NCBI GenBank assembly: GCA_015063305.1
Contig: SVUJ01000002.1
Location: 1-64,000, forward strand
From: Oscillospiraceae bacterium
Lineage (GTDB): Bacteria; Bacillota; Clostridia; Oscillospirales; CAG-272
DNA: 64,000 nt
Direction: 5' to 3'
In this document: one piece after another, positions 15,093 to 23,657 of the stretch
How the letters are laid out: every line of letters begins with the position of its first letter
Position numbering within the stretch: position 1 is the stretch's first letter
Program-made: the position numbers and the translations under genes
The notes under the pieces: model-generated
Database searches by the model: none
What the model was told of the DNA's origin: nothing
What the model saw: the letters and a program-made list of their open reading frames with translations, nothing else

Positions 15093-16594
15093 GAAAAAAT
15101 ATACTTGAATACCTTGAACATACAGCCGCGATAGTGCCGCAAAAGTTGGCTTTCTCGAACGGAAAGGAAGATATGAGCTTCGCTGAGCTTCATAATTCCT
15201 CGCTCTCTGTGGGTAGCGCACTTTGCCGTATCGGCGCGCGCCGCGAGGCGGTGGCGGTCTTTATGGACAAGCACCCGAAGACGATGGCGGCATTTTTCGG
15301 GGTTATATATTCCTCTTGCTTTTACGTTTGCATAGACCCGTCGTTGCCGCCGCAAAGAGTGAAGACCATACTCGAGAGTGTGTCGGCAAGGATAATGATA
15401 TCCGACGAGAAAAATTACAAGAAGGCGTCTGCCTTTGAGGTAGAGCACCTTCTTCGATACGAGGATATATCGGAAGCGGATATAGACCGCTCGGCGCTCG
15501 GCGCTGTGCGCTCGCGCCAGATAGATACCGACCCGATCTACGTCGTATTCACGTCGGGCTCGACGGGAGTACCCAAGGGGGTCGTGGCGTGTCACCGCTC
15601 GGTGATAGACTATACCGAGGCGCTCTGCTCGGCACTCGGGTTTTCCGAACAGACGGTGTTCGGAAACCAAACGCCCCTCTATTTCGATGCGCCCCTGAAG
15701 GAGATAATGCCCACGTTGAAGCTTGGGGCAACTACCTATTTTATACCTAAATCGCTCTTTATGTTCCCCGTAAAGCTCGTGGAATACCTTAATACCTACA
15801 GGATAAATACTATATGCTGGGTGGTGTCGGCGCTGGTGCAGATATCAACGCTTGGCGCGTTTTCTGTCTGCCGCCCTGAGCACCTTACGACTGTAGCCTT
15901 CGGAAGCGAGGTCTTCCCGAAGAAGGACTATGCTATATGGAGAGAAAATCTGCCCGAGGCAAGATTTTTCAATCTTTACGGCCCTACCGAGGCAACCGGA
16001 ATGTCCTGCTATTGGTATGCCGACAGAGAGCTCAGAGAGGACGAGCCTATACCGATAGGCCGACCCTTTGACAACACCGATATAATGCTTATCGACGACG
16101 AGGGCAGAGAGGCAGACGAGGGCGAGATATGTATCAGAGGAACTTGTGTTACTATGGGATATTACGCCTCTCCCGAGAGAACTGCCGAGGCGTTTGTGCA
16201 AAATCCGCTCAATAAGGTATATCCCGAGCTTGTTTACAGAACGGGGGATATAGGCAGGAGGAACGAGCACGGAGAGCTTGTATTCGTAACGCGAAGAGAT
16301 TCTCAGATAAAGCATATGGGACATCGCATAGAGCTTGGTGATATAGAAGCCGCCGCGCTTGGTGAGGATAGAGTGGCGCGTGCTTGCTGTACTTATGACA
16401 GGGAAAGAAAACGTATAGTGCTCTTTTATGTTGGAGATATTGAGAGTACTGAGCTTCAGCGCACTATAGCTGCTGTGCTGCCGAGATATATGATACCCGC
16501 CGTTTTCGAAAGACTTGAGGTCATGCCGCTTACCGACAACGGAAAGATAGACCGCAAGGGACTTCGCGAGCGCGCCGAAAAAATTGATAGATAA
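15089..16594 (+). CDS. DltA-like AMP-forming ligase for the acyl/aminoacyl carrier protein (501 aa)
   Basis: This is an ANL-superfamily adenylating enzyme. Motifs in order are VFTSGSTGVPKGVV (P-loop A3), NLYGPTEAT (A5), YRTGDIGRR (A7), RRDSQIKHMGHRIEL (A8) and LTDNGKIDRKGL (A10, catalytic Lys486). The A8 form Q-I-K-x-x-G-x-R-I/M-E-L and the 500-residue length are those of DltA, which activates D-Ala and loads it on DltC. Substrate identity (D-Ala or another small acid) is not proven by sequence. Translation is coupled to the transglutaminase-like gene (ATGA), and the carrier protein follows 14 bases later. Confidence 0.85.
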   Translation: MRKNILEYLEHTAAIVPQKLAFSNGKEDMSFAELHNSSLSVGSALCRIGARREAVAVFMDKHPKTMAAFFGVIYSSCFYVCIDPSLPPQRVKTILESVSARIMISDEKNYKKASAFEVEHLLRYEDISEADIDRSALGAVRSRQIDTDPIYVVFTSGSTGVPKGVVACHRSVIDYTEALCSALGFSEQTVFGNQTPLYFDAPLKEIMPTLKLGATTYFIPKSLFMFPVKLVEYLNTYRINTICWVVSALVQISTLGAFSVCRPEHLTTVAFGSEVFPKKDYAIWRENLPEARFFNLYGPTEATGMSCYWYADRELREDEPIPIGRPFDNTDIMLIDDEGREADEGEICIRGTCVTMGYYASPERTAEAFVQNPLNKVYPELVYRTGDIGRRNEHGELVFVTRRDSQIKHMGHRIELGDIEAAALGEDRVARACCTYDRERKRIVLFYVGDIESTELQRTIAAVLPRYMIPAVFERLEVMPLTDNGKIDRKGLRERAEKIDR

Positions 16595-16608
16595 AAACGG
16601 AGAATGAT

Positions 16609-16836
16609 ATGGAAAAGCTGATAGAGATACTGAATGAGCTTCACGACGACGTGGATTTTGAGAGTGAGAATGCCCTTGTTGACGACGGCATACTCGATTC
16701 GCTCGACATCGTGACGCTGGTCACAGAGATAGATTCCGAGTTTGACGTGAGGATTCCCCCCGAGGAGATAGTACCCGAAAACTTCAATTCGGCGGCGGCT
16801 CTGTGGGAGCTCATACAAAAGCTTGACGAAGCTTGA
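16609..16836 (+). CDS. DltC-like acyl carrier protein (75 aa)
   Basis: This is a small acidic four-helix carrier. The phosphopantetheine attachment motif is D-D-G-I-L-D-S-L-D-I-V-T-L-V with Ser31. A following E-x-D-S-E-F-D-V-R-I-P-P-E-E segment matches helix II-III of DltC. Length (75 aa) is typical of DltC. It lies directly between the ligase and the MBOAT, so it is the expected shuttle of the activated acyl group to the membrane O-acyltransferase. Confidence 0.9.
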   Translation: MEKLIEILNELHDDVDFESENALVDDGILDSLDIVTLVTEIDSEFDVRIPPEEIVPENFNSAAALWELIQKLDEA

Positions 16837-16876
16837 TTTTTAGAACGATTGATATTTATTGAAGGGAGGATATAAT

Positions 16877-18469
16877 ATGCTTTTTACGTCATACGAGTTT
16901 CTTGCGTTTTTAGCGCTCGTCTTTTTAGCGTATTATCTTCTCCCTAAAAAAACACAATGGATAGTCCTGCTCGTATCGAGCTACGCTTTTTACGCGCTCG
17001 CGGGCGTGGAGTATCTTGCGTTTATACTCTTTACAACCGTTACCTCGTTTGTTGTAACACGCCTTATGGAGAGGGTGAGCAACAGAGAAAAGAGCTATCT
17101 TGCCGAGGTGGGAGATATGCTTAGTAAGGACGAGAGAAAGGCTTTTAAGAACAAGTGCAAAAAGCGCAGATTTTGGATACTGTGTCTTGGTCTGCTTCTG
17201 AATTTTGGCGTTCTTGCTGTGCTTAAATATACGGCGTTTGCCATCGTTAACGTCAATTCTATGCTCCACGGCTTTGGCGTGGAGAGCACGCTTAGCATAC
17301 CGTCGCTGATACTCCCGCTTGGAATTTCATTTTACACCTTCCAGACGATGGGATATCTCATCGACGTATACAGGCAAAAGGCAGAGGCGATAAAAAATCC
17401 CTTCAAGCTCGCGCTTTTCGTGTCCTTCTTCCCACAGCTCATACAAGGACCGATATCGAGGGCGTCGGATCTCGCGCCTCAGCTCACCGAGCCGCACCGT
17501 TTTGAGAGACGCAATTTTACATACGGAGCTCAGAGGATACTCTGGGGATATTTCAAAAAGCTCGTCATCGCCGACCGAGTTCTGGTCGCCGTGAACACTA
17601 TGATAGAGAGCCCTGAGGAGTTCAGGGGAGCTTACGTTTTTCTGCTCATAATACTTTATTCGATACAGATATACGCCGACTTTACGGGCGGTATAGATAT
17701 CACGATAGGTATAGCAGAGGCGCTTGGCATAAAGCTTGCCGAAAACTTCAAGCGGCCGTTTTCCTCACGCTCCACGAAGGAGTATTGGAACCGTTGGCAT
17801 ATCACGATGGGCTCGTGGTTTACCGATTACGTTTTCTATCCCATTTCGGTCAGCCGACCGATGCTTGCGATATCCAAAAAGAGCCGCGCGTGGTTTGGCA
17901 AGAAGATAGGAAAGAGGATACCTGTATATCTTGCTACAATTGTGACCTGGTTCTTGACAGGACTCTGGCACGGCGCGGGTTGGAATTTTATCGTTTGGGG
18001 ACTTCTCAACTGCCTTGTGATACTTGTATCTCAGGAGCTTGAACCGCTCTATTCAAAATTCGAGCATAGATTTCCAAAGCTTCACGCGTCCTCGACGTAT
18101 GGGGCGTTTATGTCGATCAGAACCTTTCTTTTGATGGGACTTATCCGTTCGCTTGACTGCTACAGGAACGTGCCGATGACCTTTAGTATGTGGGGAAGTA
18201 TGTTTACCGAATTTGATCTCCCCTCTGTTCTTGGAGAGGGACTTCTGTCGCTCGGTCTTGGACTTTCCGATTACATAATAGTTGGACTTGGCTGCGCTTT
18301 GATGTTTGCGGTCAGCCGCGCGGGTAAGGACGTGAGTGTCAGAGAAAGGCTTTACGACCGCCCTGTGCTGTCTTGGTCTTTGTTCGGAACACTTTTTATT
18401 CTTATAATAATGTTCGGCGCTTACAGTGTCGGATACGATGCAAGTCAATTTATCTATAACCAATTCTAA
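16877..18469 (+). CDS. MBOAT-family membrane O-acyltransferase, DltB-like (530 aa)
   Basis: ATG 16877 is preceded by AAGGGAGG; the TTG at 16859 would include that site. The protein has ten or more TM helices. It shows the MBOAT signatures: FPQLIQGPISRASDLAPQL, the NRWHITMGSWFTDYVFYPI segment (substrate tunnel) and GLWHGAGWNFIVWG with the catalytic His365. Length is longer than DltB (about 400 aa), partly from a cytoplasmic loop near residues 65-100 and an extended C-terminus. This is closer to the AlgI-size MBOATs. With the DltA/DltC-like genes it should transfer the carrier-bound acyl group to an extracellular acceptor. Confidence 0.9.
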   Translation: MLFTSYEFLAFLALVFLAYYLLPKKTQWIVLLVSSYAFYALAGVEYLAFILFTTVTSFVVTRLMERVSNREKSYLAEVGDMLSKDERKAFKNKCKKRRFWILCLGLLLNFGVLAVLKYTAFAIVNVNSMLHGFGVESTLSIPSLILPLGISFYTFQTMGYLIDVYRQKAEAIKNPFKLALFVSFFPQLIQGPISRASDLAPQLTEPHRFERRNFTYGAQRILWGYFKKLVIADRVLVAVNTMIESPEEFRGAYVFLLIILYSIQIYADFTGGIDITIGIAEALGIKLAENFKRPFSSRSTKEYWNRWHITMGSWFTDYVFYPISVSRPMLAISKKSRAWFGKKIGKRIPVYLATIVTWFLTGLWHGAGWNFIVWGLLNCLVILVSQELEPLYSKFEHRFPKLHASSTYGAFMSIRTFLLMGLIRSLDCYRNVPMTFSMWGSMFTEFDLPSVLGEGLLSLGLGLSDYIIVGLGCALMFAVSRAGKDVSVRERLYDRPVLSWSLFGTLFILIIMFGAYSVGYDASQFIYNQF

Positions 18470-18486
18470 ATGGAGGTGGGAACGCA

Positions 18487-19509
18487 TTGAAAAAAAGAAT
18501 ATTTGTGGCTGTGTCGGCAATTCTCGTCATATGCGTTCTGCTGACCTTCCTTGGGGCGCTCGTTATTCCTAAGTACACCGACAACAAGGAGGGGGCGCTC
18601 GTCGGAGAATATTATGCCGAGGCGGGCGGTCACGACGTACTGTTTATAGGTGACTGCGAGGTCTATGAAAGTATAGTCCCCGCGGTGCTGTGGGAAAAAT
18701 ACGGCATAAATTCTTACGTGCGCGGAAGTGCGCAACAGCTTGTCTGGCAGTCCTATTATCTGCTTGAGGATACCCTCAGATATGAAAAGCCGAAGGCTGT
18801 TGTCTATAACGTTATGGCGCTCAAATACGGTGAGCCTCAGCGCGAGGAATACAACCGAATGACTATCGACGGAATGAAATGGTCGTCCTCAAAGGTGGGA
18901 GCTATAAACGCCTCGATGACCGAGGAAGAGAGCTTTGTTGAGTACGTGTTTCCGCTTCTGAGATTTCATTCGAGGATAACCGCGCTTACGGCAGACGATC
19001 TTAAATACGCTTTTGAAACGCCAAAGGTGTCACACAACGGATATCTTATGCAGACGGGCATAGTTCCGAGGACAGATTTTTCCGAGGGCTTTTCTGAAGA
19101 TGATTATATCTTTTCAGAGAACGCGATAAAGTATCTCGATATGATGCGTGAGAAATGTGAGGATAACGGAATAGAATTCATTCTTATGAAAGCGCCGACA
19201 AACCTGTGGAGATATTGGTGGCACGATGAGTGGGAGACACAGGTGGTCGAATACGCCGATAAATATGATCTCAAATATTACAACTTCATTCCGCTTGAAA
19301 AAGAGATAGGAATAGATTGGAATACCGATACCTATGATAAGGGCGCACATCTGAACGTCTACGGCGCTGAAAAGTTTACCGAATATTTCGGTGCGATACT
19401 TGCGGATGAGTTCTCGCTTCCCGACAGACGCGCGGACACTGCTTTGAGCGAGGCGTGGGATGTCCGTCTTGAAAAATATTATTATGAAAGAAATAACGGA
19501 GGAAAATAA
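18487..19509 (+). CDS. DltD-like SGNH-type protein with Cys in the nucleophile position (340 aa)
   Basis: The TTG start has TGGAGGTGGG upstream. An N-terminal signal anchor (about 5-27) is followed by an extracellular SGNH-like domain. The block I loop reads V-L-F-I-G-D-C-E-V-Y-E-S, putting Cys57 where the family has the catalytic Ser. The distal block is D-T-Y-D-K-G-A-H-L-N with Asp284 and His288. RGSAQQLVWQSYYLLEDTLRYEKPKAVVYNV resembles DltD and MBOAT-partner proteins. It probably receives or transfers the acyl group delivered by the MBOAT. A Cys nucleophile or a thioester intermediate is possible. Confidence 0.75.
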   Translation: MKKRIFVAVSAILVICVLLTFLGALVIPKYTDNKEGALVGEYYAEAGGHDVLFIGDCEVYESIVPAVLWEKYGINSYVRGSAQQLVWQSYYLLEDTLRYEKPKAVVYNVMALKYGEPQREEYNRMTIDGMKWSSSKVGAINASMTEEESFVEYVFPLLRFHSRITALTADDLKYAFETPKVSHNGYLMQTGIVPRTDFSEGFSEDDYIFSENAIKYLDMMREKCEDNGIEFILMKAPTNLWRYWWHDEWETQVVEYADKYDLKYYNFIPLEKEIGIDWNTDTYDKGAHLNVYGAEKFTEYFGAILADEFSLPDRRADTALSEAWDVRLEKYYYERNNGGK

Positions 19510-19510
19510 A

Positions 19511-20047
19511 ATGAAGAAGTTTTTGGCTTTGCTGCTCTGCCTTGTTATGGCTTTTGCCTTCGTGGCTTGTGATGATAAGAAGAAAGAAGAGCCCGATGAC
19601 GATAAGGGCGGTTCGTCGAGTGAGAATAGCTCGGTAAACTATTACGTTGAATACAAGGGGGTGAAAATATCTCTTGGTGCTGATGCCGAGAGTGTGCTCA
19701 AAGCGCTTGGTTCACCAAATTCTGAGGATCCACAAGGAATGTGCGGGGGAGTAGGAGAAGTTACCAAATATACCTATCTTGATTTTTTAGAAATTAACAT
19801 AGTAGATGCAAAAGTTAAAAAGACAATAGATAAAATAAGGATTTCATCAGATGCGATAGTTACTCCAGAAGGAATAGGGGTTGGAGCTAACAAGGAAGAT
19901 GTTATAAATGCTTATGGAAAAGCCTATAGTGATTTTACTGATACAAAAATAGTGTATAACTCAGGATACAAGAGTGTTATATTTTCATTGAGGGATGGAG
20001 CTGTAGTCAAGATTGAGTATAACCTTGATGATGATTGGTATAAATAA
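19511..20047 (+). CDS. Small lipoprotein with BamE/SmpA-like repeats (178 aa)
   Basis: A GGAGGAAAATAAA ribosome binding site precedes ATG 19511, right after the SGNH gene stop. The lipobox is A-F-V-A-C (Cys20), followed by an acidic low-complexity linker (DDKKKEEPDDDKGGSSSENSS). The mature part shows two similar units. Each opens with G-x-x-x-x-x-V-L/I-x-A-L/Y-G (GADAESVLKALGSP; GANKEDVINAYGKA) and ends in a beta-strand, reminiscent of SmpA/OmlA folds. From about 19750 codon use turns markedly A/T-rich compared with the operon before it. The function is unknown; a surface-assembly role is inferred from context. Confidence 0.75.
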   Translation: MKKFLALLLCLVMAFAFVACDDKKKEEPDDDKGGSSSENSSVNYYVEYKGVKISLGADAESVLKALGSPNSEDPQGMCGGVGEVTKYTYLDFLEINIVDAKVKKTIDKIRISSDAIVTPEGIGVGANKEDVINAYGKAYSDFTDTKIVYNSGYKSVIFSLRDGAVVKIEYNLDDDWYK

Positions 20048-20061
20048 TAAATGAAAAAGGA

Positions 20062-20099
20062 ACGGCTCGCGATGGATAATCGTGAGCCGTATTTTTTTT
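20062..20099. terminator. Strong terminator, probably bidirectional
   Basis: ACGGCTCGCGAT / ATCGTGAGCCGT (one G-T pair, GGATA loop) followed by eight T. It closes the Dlt-like operon. On the other strand it is followed by a T-rich stretch after the converging 20101 gene. Confidence 0.92.
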
Positions 20100-20100
20100 G

Positions 20101-21027
20101 TTATTCGTCCCATTTGAATTTTTGGTCGGATTTGAGCTCGATATATGACCAATCCTTTCGTGAGGGGCAGAATTTTACGCTGAAGGAATCCTCGGTCGAA
20201 AAGTGTTCAAATATCATATAGTTTCTGTCGGCATAGTCGTAAAAGAAAGCCGTTTCGTTTTGACGGGTGGCGTTTATGTACTCAAGGGCTTCAAAGCGGA
20301 CCTCTGCGGTCGCGCCGTCTTTACAGGATGAAAGCCGCACCTCGGCTTTGCGAAGCTTGCTCTTTTCTCTTGCTAAGCAGAGAGTGGATATCAAAAATCC
20401 GCAGAAAGCCTTTTCGTCGAACCAATCGTTTGGACGCGCACTTCCTATAGAAGTTAAGGTTATAGGACAACCCACAAATTCAGCGATATTAAGCACGGTT
20501 GCCATTAACTTGTTCTCGGCGTTTGATGCTGTGATAGGATATATACGCGCAGATGAGAAAAGCTCGGTTGTAGTTTTCAACACATTGTTGAATTCGGAAA
20601 CCATCCGGCTTCTTTGTCTTGGCGCGGAATTGTGCTTGTATTTTGATGTCGGTAGCTCTACTCCTTCTATCTTACCCGCTAAGGCTAAATCAAAAAGCTC
20701 AGTTCCTCGCTCTCCGTTTATGAAGCTGACGGTGAGAAGACGGGTGGAAGAAAACATAAAGGGGTTTATAAGGGCACTGCCAAGATCGGTCGGCAGAAGC
20801 AGAGGCTTTTGCTCGTATGAGAGAAGATAGATGCGAAGGTCGCTTCTTGCCTCGATGCTCAATATATCAAATAATGAATCTTTTGGAGCGCTTTTGTGTG
20901 AGCTCACGCGACTCGCTATGATCCTGAAGCCGTCCATAGCATCTACCAGATATATATCGTCACAAATGGTGCGAATATCTTCTACAGATGCCCTCGGAAG
21001 GTGCTGAATAGTATTATTTAAAATCAT
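20101..21027 (-). CDS. Hypothetical cytoplasmic protein (308 aa)
   Basis: The protein has no signal peptide, membrane helix or recognised motif. It is of mixed alpha/beta character with a helix-rich centre (around ENKLMATVLNIAEFVGCPITLTS) and a beta-rich C-terminus (YMIFEHFSTEDSFSVKFCPS). The ribosome binding site is weak. It is last in a minus-strand gene group with the RNHCP protein, pyridoxal kinase and a membrane protein, which offers no clear functional hint. Confidence 0.65.
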   Translation of the reverse strand: MILNNTIQHLPRASVEDIRTICDDIYLVDAMDGFRIIASRVSSHKSAPKDSLFDILSIEARSDLRIYLLSYEQKPLLLPTDLGSALINPFMFSSTRLLTVSFINGERGTELFDLALAGKIEGVELPTSKYKHNSAPRQRSRMVSEFNNVLKTTTELFSSARIYPITASNAENKLMATVLNIAEFVGCPITLTSIGSARPNDWFDEKAFCGFLISTLCLAREKSKLRKAEVRLSSCKDGATAEVRFEALEYINATRQNETAFFYDYADRNYMIFEHFSTEDSFSVKFCPSRKDWSYIELKSDQKFKWDE

Positions 21028-21075
21028 AGAATATAGTAAACACTGTCCTTTTTACTGATTATATAGTGACGTTTT

Positions 21076-21405
21076 TTATATTTCCGCTGACGTCAGCTTT
21101 ATTATGAGGTTTATGTTGTCGGGCTGGACCTTTGCCTCGTGCGCCGCGCGGTTTCTGTGTATCTCTCCGCACTTATTACAGCGGTAGGTTATAACGTATC
21201 CCTTTTTCGGGTCGGGCTCGGCTTTTATCGGAACAAGGTCGCCAAGACATTCATTCGCACGATCTCCCGGATTTATGTCTATATGTATAGACCACAGGCA
21301 GAATGGGCAATGATCTCTTGAGGTGTAGCCAAGCGGTTTGACCTCTTTGCCGCAATGACGGCAGATAAAGCCGTTATCGTTTTTTGTAAATCTTTTTATC
21401 TCCAT
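21076..21405 (-). CDS. RNHCP-domain zinc-ribbon protein (109 aa)
   Basis: The protein has two zinc-ribbon-like halves. The first is NGFICRHCGKEV...TSRDHCPFCLWSIHIDINPGDRANEC and the second YRCNKCGEIHRNRAA. The C-x-x-C pairs, the S-R-D-H-C-P-x-C-L-W-S-x-H motif and the P-G-D-R-A-N motif define the RNHCP family of uncharacterised small proteins in Bacillota. Binding of zinc and possibly nucleic acid is expected from the ribbons. It is two bases from the pyridoxal kinase gene, so likely co-transcribed. Confidence 0.9.
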   Translation of the reverse strand: MEIKRFTKNDNGFICRHCGKEVKPLGYTSRDHCPFCLWSIHIDINPGDRANECLGDLVPIKAEPDPKKGYVITYRCNKCGEIHRNRAAHEAKVQPDNINLIIKLTSAEI

Positions 21406-21407
21406 AG

Positions 21408-22307
21408 TCAGCTCCGCTTATGACCGACAAGCTCTCCAAGCAAAGGCTCAAAGGCTACGCCCTCTCGCTCGGGAGTGTCAAAATTTGCCGAATAGCTCAT
21501 AACGTTTCTTATATAGTCGGAGGCGAATCGGATAGCCGAGCTGAGCTCGTCCCCTTGCAGCATACAGCCGAGAAGCACCGAAGCGAAAAGGTCGCCCGTG
21601 CCCGGATAAGAGCGGCGTACACGCTCTACGCTGTACATATATCCGTTTGAATGGCTATCCTCGGTGTGGCTGTAAGTGCCGAACATACCGCCCTTGTGGG
21701 GTATTCCCGTAATAACTGTTTTTGCCCCTCCGAGCGCCGAGAGCTTGACTCTCATATCGTTGGCAAAAGCAAAGGCTTCTTCTTCGGTCATATCCGAGGT
21801 GTCGCGATAGGGGGTATCCGAAAGGAAGCAGGCTTCGGTAAGATTGGGGGTTATCACGTGCGCCACCGAGCAGAGCTCCTTCATTCTCTCGCGGAGGATA
21901 TCGTTGTATGTCGAGTAGAGAACACCGTCGTCACCCATAACGGGATCTACGAAAATGAGAGTGTCCTTGCTCGAAAATCTTTTTATAAAATTCAACACAA
22001 CGTCGATCTGTTCTTCACTTCCAAGAAAGCCTGTGTATATCGCGTCAAATTTTATGTCAAGACGGTCAAAATGTTCGGCGGTCTTATTCATAAAATCGGT
22101 AAGATCCTCAAAGTGCATATCGTCAAAACCGCCCGTGTGGCTTGAAAGCATTGCCGTTGGAACGGGTATCACCTGATATCCCATAGAGGAGAGCGCGGGA
22201 ATCACCACGGTAAGCGCACAGCGTCCAAAACAGGACAGATCGTGTATTGCGGCTATTCTTTTTGGAGGAAAAATTGCATTTTTCGACATATCTTTCATAT
22301 CAATCAT
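21408..22307 (-). CDS. Pyridoxal/pyridoxamine kinase (PdxY/ThiD-like ribokinase fold)
   Basis: The enzyme phosphorylates pyridoxal, pyridoxamine or pyridoxine with ATP in vitamin B6 salvage. Motifs are IHDLSCFGRCALTVVIPALSSMGYQVIPVPTAMLSSHTGGFD at the N-terminus, DPVMGDDGVLY in the middle and SYPGTGDLFASVLLGC with the catalytic Asp at about residue 236. Length (299 aa) is typical. The chosen start has GGAAGG upstream and overlaps the stop of the preceding gene by eight bases. An ATG three codons later is an alternative. Confidence 0.9.
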   Translation of the reverse strand: MIDMKDMSKNAIFPPKRIAAIHDLSCFGRCALTVVIPALSSMGYQVIPVPTAMLSSHTGGFDDMHFEDLTDFMNKTAEHFDRLDIKFDAIYTGFLGSEEQIDVVLNFIKRFSSKDTLIFVDPVMGDDGVLYSTYNDILRERMKELCSVAHVITPNLTEACFLSDTPYRDTSDMTEEEAFAFANDMRVKLSALGGAKTVITGIPHKGGMFGTYSHTEDSHSNGYMYSVERVRRSYPGTGDLFASVLLGCMLQGDELSSAIRFASDYIRNVMSYSANFDTPEREGVAFEPLLGELVGHKRS

Positions 22308-23049
22308 CGGCCTTCCAAGCTTCTATCTGAGCTCTGTCGCTCCTTGTCAGCTTTACCGTTTCCTTTTTGGTTATGTAATCGTAAAGGCAGAGAGTTCCGT
22401 ACGCCTCTTTATCGAGATCCATCTCCTCTACGTAATATACGTCTGCATATACGGCGAGAAGCGTGTCTGTGTTCAGAAGCTCTGCAAGATCCTCGCCCAC
22501 GCTATCAAGGTCAAAAACGAATTTTCTGTAGTTGTAAAGGGTGGTTTCTTCCTTTCCGACAAGAGTGGACGAGCATCTGAATGTTCTCGTTCCCGACTCG
22601 GAGATCGTGGCGTTATCCTCCTTGTTTTCGGGAGTAAGGTCCACCGAGAAGAAAAGGCTAACGTCAAACAGATCGTCCGACCTTTCGGGAGTTTCGGAGA
22701 GCGACTTGTCGCTCACAAGATTTCTGATCGTGCTGTTGTTGTAGCGAAGCACCACCTGTATTTGGTTTGCTTCGGGGATAAATACGGCGCTCGTCACCGA
22801 AAAATACCCCGCGTTATGGTCTGCGCGAGTTGTGGAATTCTGTTCCTGACGGAAGATATAAAGCTCTTCGTCGGACTGCTCGTACGCGCTGTATATACTG
22901 TCATTCACCGAGAGCGCTTTCATTGATTTTGGGTCGCCCGAGGAAAAAATTCTCCACATCAGAAAGCCGCAAACGAATGCGACCATAAGGGTGAAAAGGA
23001 ATTTTATCAGCCATCCGGCGATCTTAAAGCTTTTAGTTACTCTTGACAT
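22300..23049 (-). CDS. Hypothetical single-pass membrane protein (249 aa)
   Basis: One TM helix (about residues 13-33) is followed by an extracytoplasmic beta-rich domain. Landmarks are NAGYFSVTSAVFIPEANQIQVVLRYNNST, then RTFRCSSTLVGKEETTLYNYRKFVFDLD and a charged C-terminus. The pattern is that of a secreted Ig-like/LPS-accessory-style module, but no family is recognised. An AAGGAGATACG ribosome binding site and a perfect-spacing promoter precede it. It heads the minus-strand transcript through pyridoxal kinase. Confidence 0.75.
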   Translation of the reverse strand: MSRVTKSFKIAGWLIKFLFTLMVAFVCGFLMWRIFSSGDPKSMKALSVNDSIYSAYEQSDEELYIFRQEQNSTTRADHNAGYFSVTSAVFIPEANQIQVVLRYNNSTIRNLVSDKSLSETPERSDDLFDVSLFFSVDLTPENKEDNATISESGTRTFRCSSTLVGKEETTLYNYRKFVFDLDSVGEDLAELLNTDTLLAVYADVYYVEEMDLDKEAYGTLCLYDYITKKETVKLTRSDRAQIEAWKADD

Positions 23050-23081
23050 CGTATCTCCTTGTGGTATAATTATAATACTTC

Positions 23082-23110
23082 ATTATAGCACGGACGCCTT
23101 CGAATTTCAA
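23082..23110 (-). promoter_or_regulatory. SigA-type promoter for the 23049 operon
   Basis: On the minus strand TTGAAA (23110-23105), a 17-bp spacer and TATAAT (23087-23082). Confidence 0.78.
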
Positions 23111-23152
23111 GGCTTTTTTATCACATTACTCTTTTTTAGGGAGGGAATATCA

Positions 23153-23650
23153 ATGTACGAGGTTTTTCCAAAGAAGAAGGACTCTACCGCGCGCAATCTT
23201 GCGGCGATATTATTTATAGTTGCCGTGATAGCTATGTATATCTCCACTTTGCCGGGGCTGCCGCTGCGCTCGTTGGTGCAGCTTTTGTCGGTGGGGCTTA
23301 TCGCTTTTGGGCTCGTTATTATGGGAAGATATATATTCAGCTCGTATTCCTATGCCATAGTCCGCACAGACGAGGGCGGGTATGACTTTACCGTTACCGA
23401 GATAAAAATAAGATCCCGCATAACGGTATGCAGGATCTCTGTATCGGGCATAGAGAGTGTTGAGGCTTTGAAAAAGGGCGAGGGAGAGCGTCTTGCCGCA
23501 CTGAAGAAGGGAAGAAAGAGCTTTGATTACCGCGTGGATATGTCGCCCTCGCAGTATTGCTGTATCCTTGCCAACGAGTGCGGGGAAGCGGTAGCGATAA
23601 AGATATCGTATGACGAAAGGCTTATCTCGCTGCTCTCGGAAATGAAATAA
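23153..23650 (+). CDS. Small membrane protein with two TM helices (165 aa)
   Basis: ATG 23153 has GGGAGGGA upstream; the reading frame extends further upstream without a start signal and across the divergent promoter. Two TM helices (about 15-35 and 40-62) are followed by a soluble C-terminal domain with YDFTVTEIKIRSRITVCRISVSGIESVEAL, a beta-barrel-like PH-type pattern seen in small clostridial membrane proteins. No enzyme motif is present. It converges on the sugar transferase, only seven bases apart. Confidence 0.75.
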   Translation: MYEVFPKKKDSTARNLAAILFIVAVIAMYISTLPGLPLRSLVQLLSVGLIAFGLVIMGRYIFSSYSYAIVRTDEGGYDFTVTEIKIRSRITVCRISVSGIESVEALKKGEGERLAALKKGRKSFDYRVDMSPSQYCCILANECGEAVAIKISYDERLISLLSEMK

Positions 23651-23657
23651 GAGAGAT

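Noticed and set aside
15089..18469. An alginate-type O-acetylation set (AlgI with SGNH partner)
   Set aside because: The adjacent DltA-like ligase and phosphopantetheine carrier protein point to a carrier-bound donor as in Dlt systems. The large MBOAT alone would have allowed the AlgI reading.
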